Shown: piece after piece, positions 53,684-61,168 of the stretch
How positions within the stretch are numbered: the stretch's first letter is position 1
Layout of the letters: every line of letters begins with the position of its first letter
From: Alloscardovia macacae
GTDB taxonomy: Bacteria > Actinomycetota > Actinomycetes > Actinomycetales > Bifidobacteriaceae
DNA: 64,000 bases
Direction: 5' to 3'
Assembly: GCF_002259705.1 (NCBI RefSeq)
Contig: NZ_MWWT01000002.1
Location: 1 to 64,000, forward strand
Translations under genes and position numbers: made by a program
The notes under the pieces: generated by a model
What the model saw: the letters and a program-made list of their open reading frames with translations, nothing else
The model's database searches: none
Told to the model about the DNA's origin: nothing

Positions 53684-56200
53684 ATGATGTGGGTATATAT
53701 AGGCATCGCTCTCGTGTTCAGCGCTGCCATTCTCTGGTATTTCTTCTCCCCTCAGAGGGGAGCACATACCAGCGTGTCCGGGAACACACAGAGTATAGAA
53801 GTGGATGTTCACGGAGGATACTCCCCTTCTCTCATCCACGCTCAGGCAGGAACACCTCTCACCATCACATTTGACCGTCAGGAAGCGGGCGAGTGTACGT
53901 CTCATGTCATCTTCGCTGACTTAGGAATTGACGCACATCTTCCTGGACACCGGAAAACGTCCGTGAATCTCCCAGCTCTCCCAGCCGGGGACTATCCGTT
54001 CGCCTGCGGTATGAATATGGTTCACGGCATGCTGCGCGTAACGGGAAGCGCGGACGTCCAGCTGCAGAAAGCAGAGTCGGATGTTCATGTAGCAGACTCC
54101 CAGGAACGCGACGCGGAGATACGCGCACTGAAGAAGAAGTTTATCGTGGGAGCGCTCTTCACTATTCCCGTATCCTTCATAGCTATGTTCGGCATGATAT
54201 GGGGACATTCATGGCCGCAGTGGGTTATGAATCCCTGGCTTCAGGCAGTACTCATTACTCCTGTGATGGCCTACACAGGATGGGATATTCATCGCATAGG
54301 GTGGAATGCTATCCTTCACCGCGCACCCGAGATGAACGCGCTTATTACCGTGGGTACGACAGCAGCGTATCTGTTTAGCGCGCTCGCCACCATAGCACCG
54401 CAGATTCTTCCTGAAGGTTCACGAGACGTGTACTTCGACACGGTAGGCGTCGTGCTCACTCTCGTTATCTTAGGAAGTCTTCTCGAGTCGCGGGCGCGCG
54501 CTGGCACAGGGGACGCCATAGCAGCACTGATGAGGCTGAAGCCAGATACTGCCGTGTCTATCAGCGAGAAAGAACTGCAGGACGGCTCGTGGAAGCTGCC
54601 TACTGCCGGCACACAGATAGCCATGAACGCAGTGCAGTCCGGCACATTACTGAAAGTTCCTGGCGGACACACCGTTCCTACGGATGGGCGCATTCTCCGC
54701 GGATTAGCTCATGTAGATGAGTCCATGATCACAGGTGAATCACGCCCTGTAGAGCGCACAGAGGGGGATCCTCTCACCGGAGGTACACTCGTCCTCGATG
54801 CACCACTAGCCATGGAAGTAACCGCCACCGGTAAAGACACTGTTCTTTCTCAGATCGTACAGCTCGTGTCGAGCGCTCAAGCGAGTAAGGCTCCCGTGCA
54901 GGCGCTCGCGGATAAGGTGGCGCGCATTTTCGTACCCGTCGTCTTCCTCATAGCACTGTGGACCTTTACCGCATGGCTGAGCTTCGGCCCACAGCCACAG
55001 CTCACTTATGCGCTGACCACAGCAGTGACTGTCCTCATCATCGCCTGTCCATGTGCGCTCGGACTGGCCACTCCGCTGTCTGTAACAGCTGGCATAGGAA
55101 TAGGCGCGAAGAATGGCATTCTCGTCGCCTCTGCTGAAGCACTCGAAAGCGCTCGTCACATAGGAACCGTAGTCTTCGATAAGACGGGAACCATCACCGA
55201 AGGTAAGGCCGAAGTACTCAGTGTCAGTGATGGTACAGTGACCTACGCAGACGACCCTATCAAGCCTACATCGCGTGCTGCCATAGCACAGCTAAAGGCA
55301 CTGGGGATTCAGACCATCATGCTTTCCGGAGATAAGGCTGAGACTGCTGCATCCGTAGCGAAAGAAGCTGGCATCGATACAGTCATAGCCGAGGTAAAAC
55401 CGGCTGGGAAGGCATACTGGATATCGCAGATTCAGAAGCAGGTGTCCGAAGAAAGCCACCATACCTCCAGCCGCGAAAACCAGCTCGTAGCCATGGTGGG
55501 TGACGGCATTAATGATGCCCCTGCTCTCGCGCAGGCGGATCTCGGATTCGCCATGGGCACAGGTACAGACATAGCTATGAAGTCAGCCGACGTGACTCTC
55601 ATGACGGGAGACCTCGCCGGAGTAGCGCGCATGATACGCCTCAGCCGCGCCACCATGCGGAATATTCACGAGAATCTCGGGTTTGCTTTCGTCTATAACA
55701 TCGTGGGGCTCGTCGTCGCTACTGGTCTGCTCTATCCACTGACTGGCTGGCTGCTCAGCCCTATGATAGCCGGCGCTGCCATGGCACTGAGCTCCGTCAG
55801 CCTCGTGGTGAATGCGAACCGTCTGCGTTCCGTACGTATAGATTCACGTGTCGATGCCCCGACTACCGCACAGGATCAGCTCATCCCCGAGCATTCCGAA
55901 CCTCGCGTTATCCTCGGTACCGCACAGAATATTCCTGACAACACCCATCTCAGTACTCACGACACTCATCGCAGTACTCACGACCATGAAGGAGAAAATA
56001 TGTTTAACTTCCTGAAGAAAAAGCCAGCCGCCGCAGCCACCTCGAATCCTGCAGCAGAACACGTCCTCACCGACCCCATCTGTGGTATGACCGTGACGAC
56101 GGACGCCAGGTCCTACGAGTATGACGGTAAGATATACCACTTCTGCTCGGACCACTGCCTCGCCACATTTAAGGAGAATCCGAAACAGTACGTAAAGTAA
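53684..56200 (+). CDS. Cupredoxin - P1B copper ATPase - YHS fusion; nucleotide-binding domain missing
   Basis: An 838-residue fusion. Residues 1-25 form a membrane helix; about 30-120 form a cupredoxin-like domain (ECTSHVIF...ALPAGDYPFACGMNMVHGMLRV with Cys, His and Met ligands). About 145-770 is a copper-type P1B ATPase: TGES of the A-domain at 350-353, membrane CPC at 455-457, phosphorylation motif DKTGT at 499-503 and GDGIND at 606-611. Only 24 residues separate D499 from DDPIKPT (523), so the roughly 110-residue N-domain with its HP and GxG motifs is absent. Residues 797-838 are a YHS metal domain, preceded by an internal AAGGAG-ATG (start 56000) that would make a 66-residue YHS protein. 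Ribosome site AAAGG. Confidence 0.85.
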   Translation: MMWVYIGIALVFSAAILWYFFSPQRGAHTSVSGNTQSIEVDVHGGYSPSLIHAQAGTPLTITFDRQEAGECTSHVIFADLGIDAHLPGHRKTSVNLPALPAGDYPFACGMNMVHGMLRVTGSADVQLQKAESDVHVADSQERDAEIRALKKKFIVGALFTIPVSFIAMFGMIWGHSWPQWVMNPWLQAVLITPVMAYTGWDIHRIGWNAILHRAPEMNALITVGTTAAYLFSALATIAPQILPEGSRDVYFDTVGVVLTLVILGSLLESRARAGTGDAIAALMRLKPDTAVSISEKELQDGSWKLPTAGTQIAMNAVQSGTLLKVPGGHTVPTDGRILRGLAHVDESMITGESRPVERTEGDPLTGGTLVLDAPLAMEVTATGKDTVLSQIVQLVSSAQASKAPVQALADKVARIFVPVVFLIALWTFTAWLSFGPQPQLTYALTTAVTVLIIACPCALGLATPLSVTAGIGIGAKNGILVASAEALESARHIGTVVFDKTGTITEGKAEVLSVSDGTVTYADDPIKPTSRAAIAQLKALGIQTIMLSGDKAETAASVAKEAGIDTVIAEVKPAGKAYWISQIQKQVSEESHHTSSRENQLVAMVGDGINDAPALAQADLGFAMGTGTDIAMKSADVTLMTGDLAGVARMIRLSRATMRNIHENLGFAFVYNIVGLVVATGLLYPLTGWLLSPMIAGAAMALSSVSLVVNANRLRSVRIDSRVDAPTTAQDQLIPEHSEPRVILGTAQNIPDNTHLSTHDTHRSTHDHEGENMFNFLKKKPAAAATSNPAAEHVLTDPICGMTVTTDARSYEYDGKIYHFCSDHCLATFKENPKQYVK

Positions 56201-56227
56201 CGCAGCAGAACCTATAAAAACCACAGA

Positions 56228-56257
56228 GGGCTCACCGCATACCCATGCGGCGAGCCC
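56228..56257 (+). terminator. Hairpin after the copper ATPase gene
   Basis: GGGCTC-A-CCGCAT (56228-56240) pairs with ATGCGG-C-GAGCCC (56245-56257), one mismatch, 4-base loop. A CCTCGTATTCC repeat but no T-run follows, so it may be a weak terminator. Confidence 0.65.
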
Positions 56258-56316
56258 CTCGTATTCCCCTCGTATTCCACTATGCCTGTGATGCTCGAAG
56301 TCCAGTGCACATCCTT

Positions 56317-56811
56317 TTACACTGATATCCAGTAGCGCTCATGCATCTCACGCACATCTTCGAGCACTCCACCACAGCCCAGAATAATCTGCCTACTTGC
56401 AGCATTATCCACTGAACAGGTTATCAGCACACGGTCGAGCCCCTGCTCGCGAGCACGCTCGAGTCGGAGGCGAAGCTGCTGGCGCCCATAACCATGTCCA
56501 CGCATACCGGGCCGAATACAGTACCCTATGTGTCCTCCCACATTCAGAAGATACTCATTCAGCACGAGTCGGACACTGAGAAAACCGATTCCTGAGCCCG
56601 TGGACTCATCGAAACTCACATACTGCACTGCGGGCACGAATCCGGGTTTCGGCGCATGAAGATCACGCTCATTCTCCGCTAACCACGCATCATAGCGAAA
56701 CGGCATAAGATCTGCGAACATTCCATCATAAGGGGATTCCTCCGCTACAAATTCAGCCACCATCTCTTCCACTGCACGTGCATCTGATGGACCTGGTACT
56801 CGTAATTCCAT
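56317..56811 (-). CDS. GNAT-family N-acetyltransferase
   Basis: A 164-residue acetyltransferase: MELRVPGPSDARAVEEMVAEFV at the start, GIGFLSVRLVLNEYLLNVGGHIGYCIRPGMRGHGYGRQQLRLRLERAREQGLDRVLITCSVDNAASRQIILGCGGVLED in the middle, with RGHGYG as the acetyl-CoA loop. Substrate unknown. The Nudix gene lies 26 bp downstream on the other side of its start, so neighbours on this strand may be co-transcribed. Confidence 0.85.
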   Translation of the reverse strand: MELRVPGPSDARAVEEMVAEFVAEESPYDGMFADLMPFRYDAWLAENERDLHAPKPGFVPAVQYVSFDESTGSGIGFLSVRLVLNEYLLNVGGHIGYCIRPGMRGHGYGRQQLRLRLERAREQGLDRVLITCSVDNAASRQIILGCGGVLEDVREMHERYWISV

Positions 56812-56837
56812 AGGCTCCTTAAAGGAAGAATTGGCAG

Positions 56838-57416
56838 TTAAGAAATAAACTCATGCAGCACGAGCGCCATTCGCTGGTCTATGGCCTCGGCGCCGCGAAG
56901 CAGAGCGCGCGCTTCGTCCCGCGTCACCCACCGAACGGTGATATCCTCGCTCTCCTCGAGATGCTGCTGCACGTCTGTCTGCCCCGCATCCACCGTCATG
57001 TAGACGAAGGCGATGGATTCGTTCGTCATTCCGGGCGAGACATACGTAGGCCGCAGCACGTCGTCCACGCGCACGACGCGGTATCCCGTTTCTTCTGCCA
57101 ATTCTCGCTCTGCTGCGGCTTCAAAACTCGAATCATCGGGATCGATAAGACCTGCTGGGAAGGCCCAGACATATCCGTTTATAGCTGGCCGGTACTCGTG
57201 AATGAGAAGCATGCGGTCACCCTCGAGCGAGCGCGCGATGATGGTCACCGCATCACCTTCACCACGGTCGAGATCCTCGAGACTCGCAGCTGGCTTTCGC
57301 GTTACGACGTCGTAGCGCGCTGTCGAACCATTATCGAGCCCCACAGACACTTTATAAAAATGCAGGAAACGGCTCGGATCTACCGGCTCGTTTGCTTCTA
57401 TGCTGATGTTCTTCAT
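56838..57416 (-). CDS. Nudix hydrolase, ADP-ribose pyrophosphatase type
   Basis: A 192-residue hydrolase. The Nudix box runs GLIDPDDSSFEAAAERELAEETGYRV (about residues 88-113), with the conserved REL-EE-G core. The upstream strands (RMLLIHEYRPAINGYVWAFPAG) and downstream RPTYVSPGMTNESIAFVYMTVDAG are typical of ADP-sugar pyrophosphatases. Probable role: cleaving ADP-ribose or other nucleoside diphosphate sugars. A CAATT-motif copy follows its stop. Confidence 0.87.
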   Translation of the reverse strand: MKNISIEANEPVDPSRFLHFYKVSVGLDNGSTARYDVVTRKPAASLEDLDRGEGDAVTIIARSLEGDRMLLIHEYRPAINGYVWAFPAGLIDPDDSSFEAAAERELAEETGYRVVRVDDVLRPTYVSPGMTNESIAFVYMTVDAGQTDVQQHLEESEDITVRWVTRDEARALLRGAEAIDQRMALVLHEFIS

Positions 57417-57441
57417 ATCGCTCTATTCCACACGCAGATAT

Positions 57442-57528
57442 CTAAGCGAGCGCTTCGAAGACGTCCGCATACTCGTCCATAAATTCGCGTGCGTGCTGTA
57501 GTAATTCCTCATGTATCATATCTGTCAT
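57442..57528 (-). CDS. Possible small protein (28 residues) upstream of the Nudix gene
   Basis: A short frame, MTDMIHEELLQHAREFMDEY..., ends 25 bp before the Nudix start. Its amphipathic, charged composition looks protein-like, and the frame stays open further upstream into an inverted repeat at 57566. It could be a small leader protein, the truncated end of a lost gene, or chance. No family is recognised. Confidence 0.3.
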   Translation of the reverse strand: MTDMIHEELLQHAREFMDEYADVFEALA

Positions 57529-57565
57529 GGCATCCCATACTAGCAGGAAGCCTAAGCAAAGAAAA

Positions 57566-57659
57566 AGCTGCTGAGTTGTTTGTACATCCGCGCGTATCTT
57601 CCCGCCTGAAACCGTATCCAGGTCGGAAAACGCACGGATGTACAAACAACTCAGCAGCT
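57566..57659. repeat. Inverted repeat with 25-bp perfect arms
   Basis: Left arm 57566-57590 (includes TGAGTTGTTTGTACATCCG) and right arm 57635-57659 are exact complements. Beyond that GCGT and further bases still match with a few changes, so the homologous arms are near 40 bp. This is the longest dyad in the window and looks like a miniature transposon-type element; no target duplication is obvious. It separates the Nudix-side genes from the GH1 gene. Confidence 0.88.
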
Positions 57660-57693
57660 ACTCATCCATCATTAAAAAATGCCCCGCTTATAC

Positions 57694-59055
57694 TTACACT
57701 TCACGCGTCGCGATAATCCGCTTATACATCTCAAAGCTATCCTTCGGTGTGCGTTCCATCGTCTCATAGTTCATATGAACTATACCGAAGTACTTACTGT
57801 ACCCATATGCCCACTCGAAGTTATCGAGGAGCGACCAGAGGAAGTACCCGCGTACATCTGCTCCGTCAGAAATCGCCTGATGTACCGCTTCAAGATGTGC
57901 ACGCACATACTCACAGCGCTCGTCATCATGGACATGAGCATGTCCATCCTCCCATACGAGCTCATCATCACATGCTTCTCCATTTTCTGTAACCATCAGT
58001 GGCATTTCTGGATAATCGCTCGTAAGACGCATCAGCAGATTATAGAGACCACGGGGATCTATATTCCACCCCATAGCTGTATGTGGTCCCGATGTAGGCA
58101 GACTTTCTATGTCGCTACATCCTGGTGCACACGTCGCCCCCATATCCTGAGGGAACTGCGGGCGCCCACTGAGAGCCAGCAAACCACTAGAGTAATAGTT
58201 TATTCCCAGAACATCGAGCGACTGATGGATATCACGCAAGTCGCCATCGTGAATAAAGGACCAGTCACATATACCCTTCGTCGCTGCAAAAAGCTCCTCT
58301 GGGTAGTATCCTCTCAACATAGGGTCGAGCCACACACGGTTCGCTATGATATCTTGTCGCCGCACAGCATCAGCATCCCCTCGATTCATCTGGAGATTAA
58401 GCGTTACAGATACCTCGGAATCCCGTCCCACCACGTCACGCACAGCCTGTGCCATAAGACCATGAGCGAGGTTGAGATGGTGAACCGCTGAGAAGCACCC
58501 CGGACCTAGTCCTAGTCCAGGCGCATGAACCACATCCCCATACCCGAGGTATGCTGAGCACCACGGTTCATTCAGTGTCGTATACGTACGCACTCTACTT
58601 CCCAGGCGCTCTGCTACAGCATGCGTATAGTCAGCAAGCCTATAGGCAGTATCTCGGTTTAACCATCCACCCTTATCTTCGAGGTATTGTGGCAGATCCC
58701 AGTGATACAGTGTTACGACGGGTTTTATATCACGAGCAAGCAGTCCATCGACTATGCGCTCATAGTAGTCGAGTCCCCTAGCATTCACGAGACCATCCTC
58801 CGCAGGAATGACTCGTGGCATCGCGATAGAAAATCGGTATGCACCCACTCCGAGATCCGCTAGCAGATCCAAGTCTTTTTCCCACAGATGGTACGAATCA
58901 CACGCCTTATCACCTGTATGCCCCTCATATACACGCCCGGGAGTATGGGAGAATGTATCCCAGATAGAAGGCGTACGACCATCTTCTACCACAGCTCCTT
59001 CTATCTGATAGGAGGCCGTAGCAGTTCCAAAAATAAAGTCTGAATTAAACTTCAT
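57694..59055 (-). CDS. GH1 beta-glucosidase
   Basis: A 453-residue cytoplasmic glycosidase from ATG 59055 (after GAAAGGA); residues 1-20 MKFNSDFIFGTATASYQIEG are the GH1 start. Acid/base Glu163 is in TTLNEPW and nucleophile Glu357 in MVTENG. GW segments VVTLYHWDLPQYLEDKGGWLNR and YFLWSLLDNFEWAYGYSKYFGIVHMNYETMERTPKDSFEMYK complete the family pattern. Last in a cluster with an ABC importer, so its substrate is an imported beta-glucoside; whether cellobiose or a plant glucoside is unknown. It uses no phosphate-binding residues pointing to 6-phospho-glycosides that I can see. Confidence 0.9.
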   Translation of the reverse strand: MKFNSDFIFGTATASYQIEGAVVEDGRTPSIWDTFSHTPGRVYEGHTGDKACDSYHLWEKDLDLLADLGVGAYRFSIAMPRVIPAEDGLVNARGLDYYERIVDGLLARDIKPVVTLYHWDLPQYLEDKGGWLNRDTAYRLADYTHAVAERLGSRVRTYTTLNEPWCSAYLGYGDVVHAPGLGLGPGCFSAVHHLNLAHGLMAQAVRDVVGRDSEVSVTLNLQMNRGDADAVRRQDIIANRVWLDPMLRGYYPEELFAATKGICDWSFIHDGDLRDIHQSLDVLGINYYSSGLLALSGRPQFPQDMGATCAPGCSDIESLPTSGPHTAMGWNIDPRGLYNLLMRLTSDYPEMPLMVTENGEACDDELVWEDGHAHVHDDERCEYVRAHLEAVHQAISDGADVRGYFLWSLLDNFEWAYGYSKYFGIVHMNYETMERTPKDSFEMYKRIIATREV

Positions 59056-59118
59056 CGTTATCCTTTCTTTCAAGATATATTTCGCTCGATAAGTTCGCTA
59101 TAGTCTTATTCTTCTCCC

Positions 59119-60051
59119 TTACCCCTTTACTGCACCTGCCATAATGCCAGACACGAGCTGGCGCCCCGTAAAGACGAAGACCACAAGTAATGGTATAGCG
59201 GTAAGAATCACACCAGACATAATAAGGGTGTAGTCCGTAAAGTGAGCCCCCTTGAGTGCAGATGCAGCCACTGTGAGCATGCTGTTTTTATTTGGTCCGA
59301 GGATGAGCATAGGCCAGAAGTAGCTCGTCCATGATCCTATGAACGTGAAGAGGAAGAGCATGGAGGCGGCAGGCTTTGCCGCTGGTAGGGCTATGGACAC
59401 GAAGATACGTCCCATCGACGCGCCGTCTACACGTCCGGCTTCTATCAGCTCATATGGCAGCGCATCTTCGAGATACTGTGTCATCCAGAATACGCCGAAT
59501 GCACCTACCAGCCCCGGTATGATAACAGCGAGTAGCGAACCATATAGACCTACCTTTGTCGTCATAATGTACATAGGAACCACCGTCAGCTGCTGCGGAA
59601 TGGTCATAGTAGCCACCACGAGTGTAAGTAGCAGGTTACGGCCCTTAAAGCGTAGTTTTGCGAAAGCGAAGCCTGCCAGCGTACTGAAGAAGACTGTAGA
59701 GACCGATACTGTCAGCGTCACTATGGTCGTTCCGCCGAGAGCCTGCCAGAAGTTTATGTCTTCGAAAGCGAGCGCGAGATTCTTCATCAGCCCTGTTCCT
59801 GGAATCAGAGAGCGTACGCCATACTGCGTATCTGTACTGTTTTGTGATGCTATAGACACCGCATAATACAGCGGAAAGAGGAATGCAAGCAGCGCTATAC
59901 TAAGAACGAGATAGCTTCCCCACCCCGCACGCTTTTCTCCGTTCGTCATCACGAGTTTCGCTCGAGCACGTTTCGCTGTCCGCGCTACGTTCTTTCCATA
60001 TATCTGCTCGAGGGCTGGAGTACCCATACCATTTTTCGTTCGTGTAGTCAT
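59119..60051 (-). CDS. Carbohydrate ABC transporter permease (MalG-like)
   Basis: A 310-residue permease with six predicted helices. A 45-residue cytoplasmic N-terminus precedes helix 1 (SYLVLSIALLAFLFPLYYAVSIA). The EAA-type loop is QYLEDALPYELIEAGRVDGASMGRIFVSIALPAAKPAASMLFLFTFIGSW, typical of MalG/CUT1. It lies 63 bp before the GH1 start and 9 bp after the partner permease. In the CUT1 family the ATPase is often encoded elsewhere, as it seems here. Confidence 0.88.
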   Translation of the reverse strand: MTTRTKNGMGTPALEQIYGKNVARTAKRARAKLVMTNGEKRAGWGSYLVLSIALLAFLFPLYYAVSIASQNSTDTQYGVRSLIPGTGLMKNLALAFEDINFWQALGGTTIVTLTVSVSTVFFSTLAGFAFAKLRFKGRNLLLTLVVATMTIPQQLTVVPMYIMTTKVGLYGSLLAVIIPGLVGAFGVFWMTQYLEDALPYELIEAGRVDGASMGRIFVSIALPAAKPAASMLFLFTFIGSWTSYFWPMLILGPNKNSMLTVAASALKGAHFTDYTLIMSGVILTAIPLLVVFVFTGRQLVSGIMAGAVKG

Positions 60052-60060
60052 CGTTTTCTC

Positions 60061-61080
60061 CTACTGTGCCTTCTTCTGCATACGCTTTTTTCCTCGTGTT
60101 TCTGCATCTGCCAATTTTCTCGTGATACTAAAATTCACCACAGCGACGAGGACTATAACGAGGAAGAGGAGCCATGCGACTGCAGCCGCGCGACCTATGT
60201 TTGACTCTCCTATCGTGACTTTATTAAAACCAAGGTTATAGAGGTAGAGTGAAACGGTGAGAAACTGGTTGTTCGCTCCGCCAGCAGCTCCCGTACCGTT
60301 ATTAAACATCTGAACTTCATCAAAAATCTGCAGTCCACCGATAGTAGAGTTCAAAATCACGAAAATGAGGGTCGGCTTAAGCAGAGGAAGTGTGACAGAG
60401 AAGAATGTACGTGCTTTACCTGCACCATCGACCACCGCTGCTTCTATAAGATCTGTAGGAATAGCCTGCATAGCCGCGAGCAGTATCAGCGAGTTATATC
60501 CTGTCCAGCGGAAATTCACTATGGTAGCTATGGCTATGTGAGATGCGAGAGTATCAGCATGCCAGGCTATAGGTGCTAATCCTATGGTCTGTAAGAGGAC
60601 ATTAAATGCACCGCTCTTATCCGAAAAAATCTGAGAGAAGATGATACCACATGCAGATGGTGCTATGACATAGGGAAGCAGCACTCCCATACGCCAGAAT
60701 GTCTTCGCTTTGAGGTTCGCATTCAGTACCCAAGCTATGAATACCGCTGCAATAATCTGCGGCACAGAGGACAGTAAGAATATGGATACCGTGTTCCTCA
60801 TGGCCATCCAGAAATCTCTCTGATGGAGAACCCACTGGAAGTTTCCCACGAGTGACTGGTCACGAGTCCCGCACACTGCACCGCACACTGCCCATCCCGA
60901 GTCGCCAGTAATAGTGTTATAGTTCCTCATGGCCACCCATACCGTGAAGAGCAGTGGGAAAAGCCCTACGACAAGGAAGAGGATAAAGAACGGCGCTACG
61001 TAGAGATAAGGAGTCGCTTTATAAGAAAATACTGCGAATCTACCTGACGATGCTACAGAAGCCTGCTGTTTCTCGCTCAT
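60061..61080 (-). CDS. Carbohydrate ABC transporter permease (MalF-like)
   Basis: A 339-residue permease: helix 1 YLYVAPFFILFLVVGLFPLLFTVWVAMRNYN is the MalF N-terminal pattern, and the coupling loop is AAMQAIPTDLIEAAVVDGAGKARTFFSVTLPLLKPTLIFVILNSTIGGLQIFDEV. A 45-residue external segment with GWAVCGAVCGTRDQSLVGN contains two Cys that may pair. The pair of permeases and the upstream binding protein form one importer. Confidence 0.9.
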   Translation of the reverse strand: MSEKQQASVASSGRFAVFSYKATPYLYVAPFFILFLVVGLFPLLFTVWVAMRNYNTITGDSGWAVCGAVCGTRDQSLVGNFQWVLHQRDFWMAMRNTVSIFLLSSVPQIIAAVFIAWVLNANLKAKTFWRMGVLLPYVIAPSACGIIFSQIFSDKSGAFNVLLQTIGLAPIAWHADTLASHIAIATIVNFRWTGYNSLILLAAMQAIPTDLIEAAVVDGAGKARTFFSVTLPLLKPTLIFVILNSTIGGLQIFDEVQMFNNGTGAAGGANNQFLTVSLYLYNLGFNKVTIGESNIGRAAAVAWLLFLVIVLVAVVNFSITRKLADAETRGKKRMQKKAQ

Positions 61081-61118
61081 AATATCTCCTTTGATAAAAT
61101 CTATGATGCTCTATACAG

Positions 61119-61153
61119 TGTGGTGGTGCCACGCTTGACGAAGCACCACCACA
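61119..61153 (-). other. Intercistronic hairpin between binding protein and permease genes
   Basis: TGTGGTGGTGC (61119-61129) and GCACCACCACA (61143-61153) form an 11-bp perfect stem with a 13-base loop, 15 bp after the stop of the binding protein. No T-run follows. Such hairpins often protect the upstream mRNA or limit readthrough, so the binding protein would be made in excess over the permeases. Confidence 0.65.
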
Positions 61154-61168
61154 TGATGAAGAGAGATG

